NCBI RefSeq assembly: GCF_037038585.1
Contig: NC_092520.1
Location: 64,913,501-64,977,500 of the forward strand
DNA from: Patagioenas fasciata
Lineage: Eukaryota; Chordata; Aves; Columbiformes; Columbidae
Direction of reading: 5' to 3'
DNA: 64,000 nt
Shown: positions 61,601 through 64,000 of the stretch, piece after piece
Layout of the letters: each line of letters opens with the position of its first letter
Numbering within the stretch: the stretch's first letter is position 1
Notes under the pieces: model-generated
What the model saw: the letters and a program-made list of their open reading frames with translations, nothing else
What the model was told of the DNA's origin: nothing
Database searches by the model: none
Made by a program: the position numbers and the translations under genes

Positions 61601-62594
61601 CTCTATCATGCGAGCCTGATTCAACATATACGGGTGTGCCTCCCCCCCTATATTCACTGCTTTACCCATTACCTCCAGCCTGAGGCCACTGAAATGAATC
61701 TTTTTGAAGTCTGTAGTTTCTGGACATATGTAAAAAGATTTTCAGAGGTGTAGCTCGTCCAAATCTATCTGAGTCTTCACAGGACAGTACGCAGTATTTC
61801 TTTTATCCGCAGACTATCCTTTTGCCAAACCTTTAGTTCCAGTTCTAATTCCAGAGGATTTGGAAAAAGCAAAGAAAAAGCAATAAAAATTGTTTCTTAT
61901 TTATGTAAATAAGAAACAGAACCTCTCACCAACTTCTGTCCAGAGACCATTCTTGAACAAAACGGTACAATTTTTAATAATCATTTCCAAAATGATTCAG
62001 TCTGAGGCAGAAAACAAGTATAGAAAGTTTCAACCCAAACAGCTAAGACTTGACAAAGAAATAAGCACCTGAAAGATAGATTTCTAAAATGGGAAATATT
62101 TGGGAGCTTTAATTGCTGTGGAAGTACCATTACAAACCAAAGAATTCTATTTAAAAAGTAAGGTTACAAAGCCAGGTGCTCCATAATCAGAAAGTACCAA
62201 AATTATGGCTGTGTTTTTCAGGTATTTATATGCTCGCCAACTTTTGATTTTGGCGGATTTTTACAAATACATAAACAAATTCTCAAAAATAACTAAGTAC
62301 ATCGTGCAACCTTCCCCACATCAACTGTTAAGTCTGTGCTCCGTAATTAATAATACCTGTAAGAAGCAGTCACTAGAAAACACTTTTTTCCAGTCTCCAG
62401 AATCAAGGTAGTGACAGGTTCTTTATTTTACTTATATTTGTACTGACCCATTTCTTTTCTGGCAGGAAGAGCAATTTAAAGAGAAAACACCTAAACGAGA
62501 CAGAAAAAGAAACAAGCAACTGAAAGAAGAAAGTATGAACAGTAAGATGAAGGAAAGAGAACATGCCCACCACGGTAAAGGAAAGAACAACTAG
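52578..62594 (+). CDS. CFAP97D2: CFAP97D2, CFAP97 domain-containing protein 2 (five coding exons, 204 codons)
   Basis: Joining 52578-52670, 56193-56273, 58764-58882, 60723-60915 and 62466-62594 gives one uninterrupted 204-codon frame. All borders are GT/AG and phases agree (0, 0, 2, 0). The protein has the CFAP97 (KIAA1430/hemingway) family pattern: an N-terminal YQPVLP...YLQLKWDKEKYEGHKK block, a KPSVDTSSP segment, a coiled-coil-like ERENRVLLEKISRIMR stretch, then SQENRVILDRI and the family hallmark WHEDWQRAEKYMASIARYP. A basic Lys/Arg/Glu-rich tail ends it. Family members act in cilia and sperm flagella: hemingway in fly ciliogenesis, and CFAP97D1 in mouse sperm axonemes. CFAP97D2 itself is little studied. 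Position next to RASA3, as on human 13q34, and the MHRSYQPVLP-like start favour CFAP97D2 over CFAP97D1. Confidence 0.88.
53100..53119. repeat. (TTCC)n microsatellite
   Basis: Five TTCC units in intron 1 of CFAP97D2. Confidence 0.85.
54011..54037. repeat. (TA)n/(TATG)n short repeat
   Basis: TA and TATG units, similar in kind to the longer array at 7911-8050. Confidence 0.8.
55052..55172 (-). mobile_element. CR1 LINE 3' tip (sense -)
   Basis: Read on the minus strand this is the end of a CR1: a GGACATGGTTTAGTG block, then CAGTTGGACTGGATGACCTT, GAAGGTCTTTTCCAACC and the ATTCTGTGATTCTA tail. About 120 bp remain. It lies in CFAP97D2 intron 1, antisense to the gene. The left end (3' tail) is sharp, while the right limit is approximate. 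Confidence 0.93.
56193..56273 (+). CDS. CFAP97D2: CFAP97D2 coding exon 2
   Basis: Twenty-seven codons: IQAAKPSVDTSSPAIYNHLH, then LKLGKLK. The acceptor is TTTCTGTTGCAG and the donor GTATAG, both in phase 0. The Ala-Lys-Pro-x-Val-Asp-Thr-x-x-Pro motif is shared by family members at this position (a KPxVDT segment between the N-terminal block and the helix). This is a small exon easily missed by gene finders. Confidence 0.88.
57125..57148. repeat. poly-C / (AC)n microsatellite
   Basis: Ten C followed by seven AC units. Confidence 0.85.
57636..57660 (+). repeat. G-run, quadruplex-prone
   Basis: Seven G, T, eight G, AAGT, five G on the coding strand of CFAP97D2 intron 2. This easily provides four G-tracts with very short loops. 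Confidence 0.75.
58249..58345. repeat. Diverged old repeat with 40-bp tandem units
   Basis: Two 40-bp units start with ATCCAAA at 58249 and 58289. Each carries a CACTGAAG(T/A)(C/T)AA(T/C)GGAAA block. The second unit continues into CTCCCATTGACTTCAGAGG, which is an imperfect reverse complement of the ACTGAAGTCAATGG block. The family is probably the same as, or related to, the one at 45346-45535. I cannot name it. Confidence 0.45.
58764..58882 (+). CDS. CFAP97D2: CFAP97D2 coding exon 3
   Basis: 119 bp encoding LEEDRHSDIERENRVLLEKI, then SRIMRTKGQIDNKNDYKAK and two bases of a Ser codon. The acceptor is TCTGTGTACAAAG and the donor GTAACA, in phase 2. It is rich in Glu, Arg and Leu with the ERENRVLLEKI helical motif that recurs in exon 4 as QENRVILDRI. 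This fits the coiled-coil region of the family. Confidence 0.9.
58883..60722 (+). other. CFAP97D2: CFAP97D2 intron 3
   Basis: 1.8 kb of unique sequence without recognised repeats or exons. Confidence 0.75.
60723..60915 (+). CDS. CFAP97D2: CFAP97D2 coding exon 4 (family hallmark motif)
   Basis: 193 bp. The first T completes the split Ser codon. It then encodes 64 residues starting LNAEKRKQEQRRVSQENRVI, continuing with LDRITKAQPHYQVQRWHEDW and QRAEKYMASIARYP, and ending KSHSLK. The acceptor TTTTTCCCCTCTAG is strong. The donor GTAGCC is usable but not optimal, and the frame stays open past it to 61038. The Trp-His-Glu-Asp-Trp and Ile-Ala-Arg-Tyr-Pro segments are the most recognisable part of the CFAP97 domain. 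Confidence 0.92.
60916..62465 (+). other. CFAP97D2: CFAP97D2 intron 4, with a possible read-through end
   Basis: 1.55 kb. If the weak GTAGCC donor is skipped, exon 4 reads on for 40 codons to a stop at 61036-61038. AATAAA signals follow at 61167-61172 and 61190-61195, so part of this intron could be an alternative 3' end. Confidence 0.6.
61167..61195 (+). terminator. CFAP97D2: Two AATAAA polyadenylation signals in CFAP97D2 intron 4
   Basis: AATAAA at 61167-61172 and again at 61190-61195, about 130-155 bp after the read-through stop of exon 4. They may define a short isoform. AATAAA is common in AT-rich DNA, so this remains tentative. Confidence 0.3.
62466..62594 (+). CDS. CFAP97D2: CFAP97D2 terminal coding exon 5
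   Basis: Forty-two codons and TAG, beginning EEQFKEKTPKRDRKRNKQLK and ending HGKGKNN. The acceptor is TTTCTTTTCTGGCAG in phase 0. Nearly half the residues are Lys, Arg or Glu, giving a charged disordered tail. Such tails vary strongly within the family, so this exon is supported by its acceptor, phase and absence of stops rather than by similarity. Confidence 0.72.
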   Translation, partial: EEQFKEKTPKRDRKRNKQLKEESMNSKMKEREHAHHGKGKNN

Positions 62595-64000
62595 AACAAG
62601 ACTAAGTTCCAGAAATAGCATTATTTCAGTAGTCTCCTGTGAAAGCAATTTAGGAAGTAGCAAAGGGCTCGTACTCCCTCTTGGATAACTACAGCATTTG
62701 GAAATTTTGCTGTCGTAAGCCTTCTGCTTTGGCCTTATTCTGGAAGTCACTCCTTTCCTGGCATGGTGGACCAGCAGAACAGGGGGTTCTGAGTCCATTT
62801 TGTGACTGCAGCCCTGGGCATCAGCATACTTTGATTTCAGTAGTTTAAGTTAAAATATCACTGTTCCTATGTGGGTGATAATTTCTAACATCGGAAAAGA
62901 CTGGACTTGAGCAGGTAAACTCCGCAAAAATTATAAGCCGAACTCCAACTTGAGCAGGGGTGCCTGGGAGAAGCAGCTGAAAGGACTTATATAGTTTAGG
63001 ATAGTAGGCGGTTAAGTATTCTTATAGGAGCGTAGATATTGAACACCCTGGGTCATCAATATAATGAAAAAAAATCATAAAGTAAAATTATATAAAAGCC
63101 ACTTCCCTTATAATTGCCAAGAAAACTCCAATGAATTTATAAAAGCTAGCAAAGAAGGAGCCTAACTGGGAAAAGGATTGTAACTGAGCAACTGTAGCAT
63201 AACTAATTGATCTGATTCAGATTAGGGTTTTTTTTCCCACATGACAATTTTCATCTCGGTATCCAAAGTCTTCCCAGTGAGGAACCAGTTGGCCAACAGT
63301 AAATACTTCAGAGTGAGGATTTTGGAAAGTCTTCAGAGGCTCTTTGAAGCCTCCGAGCCACATGCTATGAGAGGGAGCGCTTGGTGGATCAACACCCTCC
63401 CCGCACAGTGGCAGAGACCACTTCCTTCTTCACTCATGATTTTAAGCCATTTTTGTGTCAGTCACAGTAATTGCATTCACAGAGCGAAAATAAGTGAAAA
63501 TACTAAAAATACATGGAATTTGTTTCTAGCTTCATTTTAATGGGATTTACCAGCTTAAAGCGGAGAGAAACAGCACCACGTGAGCCATGGGCTCTCTGCA
63601 TGTTATAATCTACCACTCTTTTAGACCATAATTGATGTATCGTTCAGGGGACAGACACTTTCTTTCTGAAATGTATATCTGGTATTACTTATTTTTTAAT
63701 TACACTTTTTCAAAAGAAAATGTGTATTAAAATCACAAACTGATCTTAGTATAGCGAGGTAACAGCATTTCTCTCAGAAAAGGTATCAATCAACACCAAA
63801 CATCAAACCAATATCAGTTCTTACTTTATCTGAAGTAGAATTTAAACTATAACTATTTTGGAGGCTGCCAACTTTCCGAGCAGATGCCCCAGCAATAACT
63901 ATTTACTTCCTGGCACTTGCAAATGCTTTCTATGACATTTTCTCCTTTCTCATTTGCAATATGGTTCAGTGAATAATGTTTGAAGTGCTAATGATGAAAA
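62595..64000 (+). other. CFAP97D2 3' UTR and downstream flank
   Basis: No AATAAA occurs between the stop codon and the window end. The nearest variant is ATTAAA at 63726-63731. No repeat or further gene is recognised. By human gene order CDC16 would be expected next, beyond the right edge. Confidence 0.5.

Noticed and set aside
1..64000. tRNA genes, rRNA, CRISPR arrays, bacterial operons or intact retroviral genomes
   Set aside because: Looked for characteristic motifs by eye and found none. The window is eukaryotic intron and intergenic DNA.

Overview
This is vertebrate nuclear DNA, most likely from a bird. Three observations support this. The interspersed repeats I recognise are almost all CR1 LINE 3' ends, with the diagnostic tail of ATTCTGTG-type repeats. 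Repeat density is low. Two neighbouring genes match the RASA3 - CFAP97D2 gene order of human 13q34. A crocodilian or turtle, which also carry CR1, cannot be fully excluded. There are no bacterial-type operons. Nearly all long open frames are chance frames in introns or in the CpG island.

Left part (1 to about 38.9 kb): the 5' end of RASA3 on the minus strand. Coding exon 1 (38591-38645) encodes MAVEEEGLRVFQSVRIKI plus one base of a glycine codon. Exon 2 (525-642) encodes the start of the first C2 domain. Both have GT/AG borders and compatible phases. They are separated by a 37.9 kb intron 1 that holds three CR1 fragments, microsatellites and no confirmed exon. One interesting candidate alternative first exon lies at 16584-16800. 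The remaining exons lie off the left edge.

Around 38.3-39.4 kb: a CpG island holds the RASA3 promoter. It has two CCAAT boxes 32 bp apart on the RASA3 strand, a GAGCCG hexanucleotide repeat in the probable 5' UTR, and a perfect Kozak context at the start codon.

39.4-52.4 kb: intergenic sequence with simple repeats, a diverged old repeat, and a 371 bp internally deleted mariner/Tc1-type element (49858-50228). That element has matched terminal inverted repeats, TA target duplications and a fragment of transposase C-terminus.

52.4-62.6 kb: CFAP97D2 on the plus strand. I assembled it from five coding exons (52578-52670, 56193-56273, 58764-58882, 60723-60915, 62466-62594) into a 204-codon reading frame of the CFAP97/hemingway family. 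An X-box-like motif (12 of 14 consensus bases) lies 131 bp before the ATG, consistent with RFX control of a cilia or flagella gene. Exon 4 can also be read through to a stop followed by two AATAAA signals. The last 1.4 kb is downstream flank or 3' UTR.

RASA3 and CFAP97D2 are divergently arranged (head to head) but 13.9 kb apart. They have different promoters and unrelated roles: Ras/Rap GTPase control versus the ciliary axoneme.
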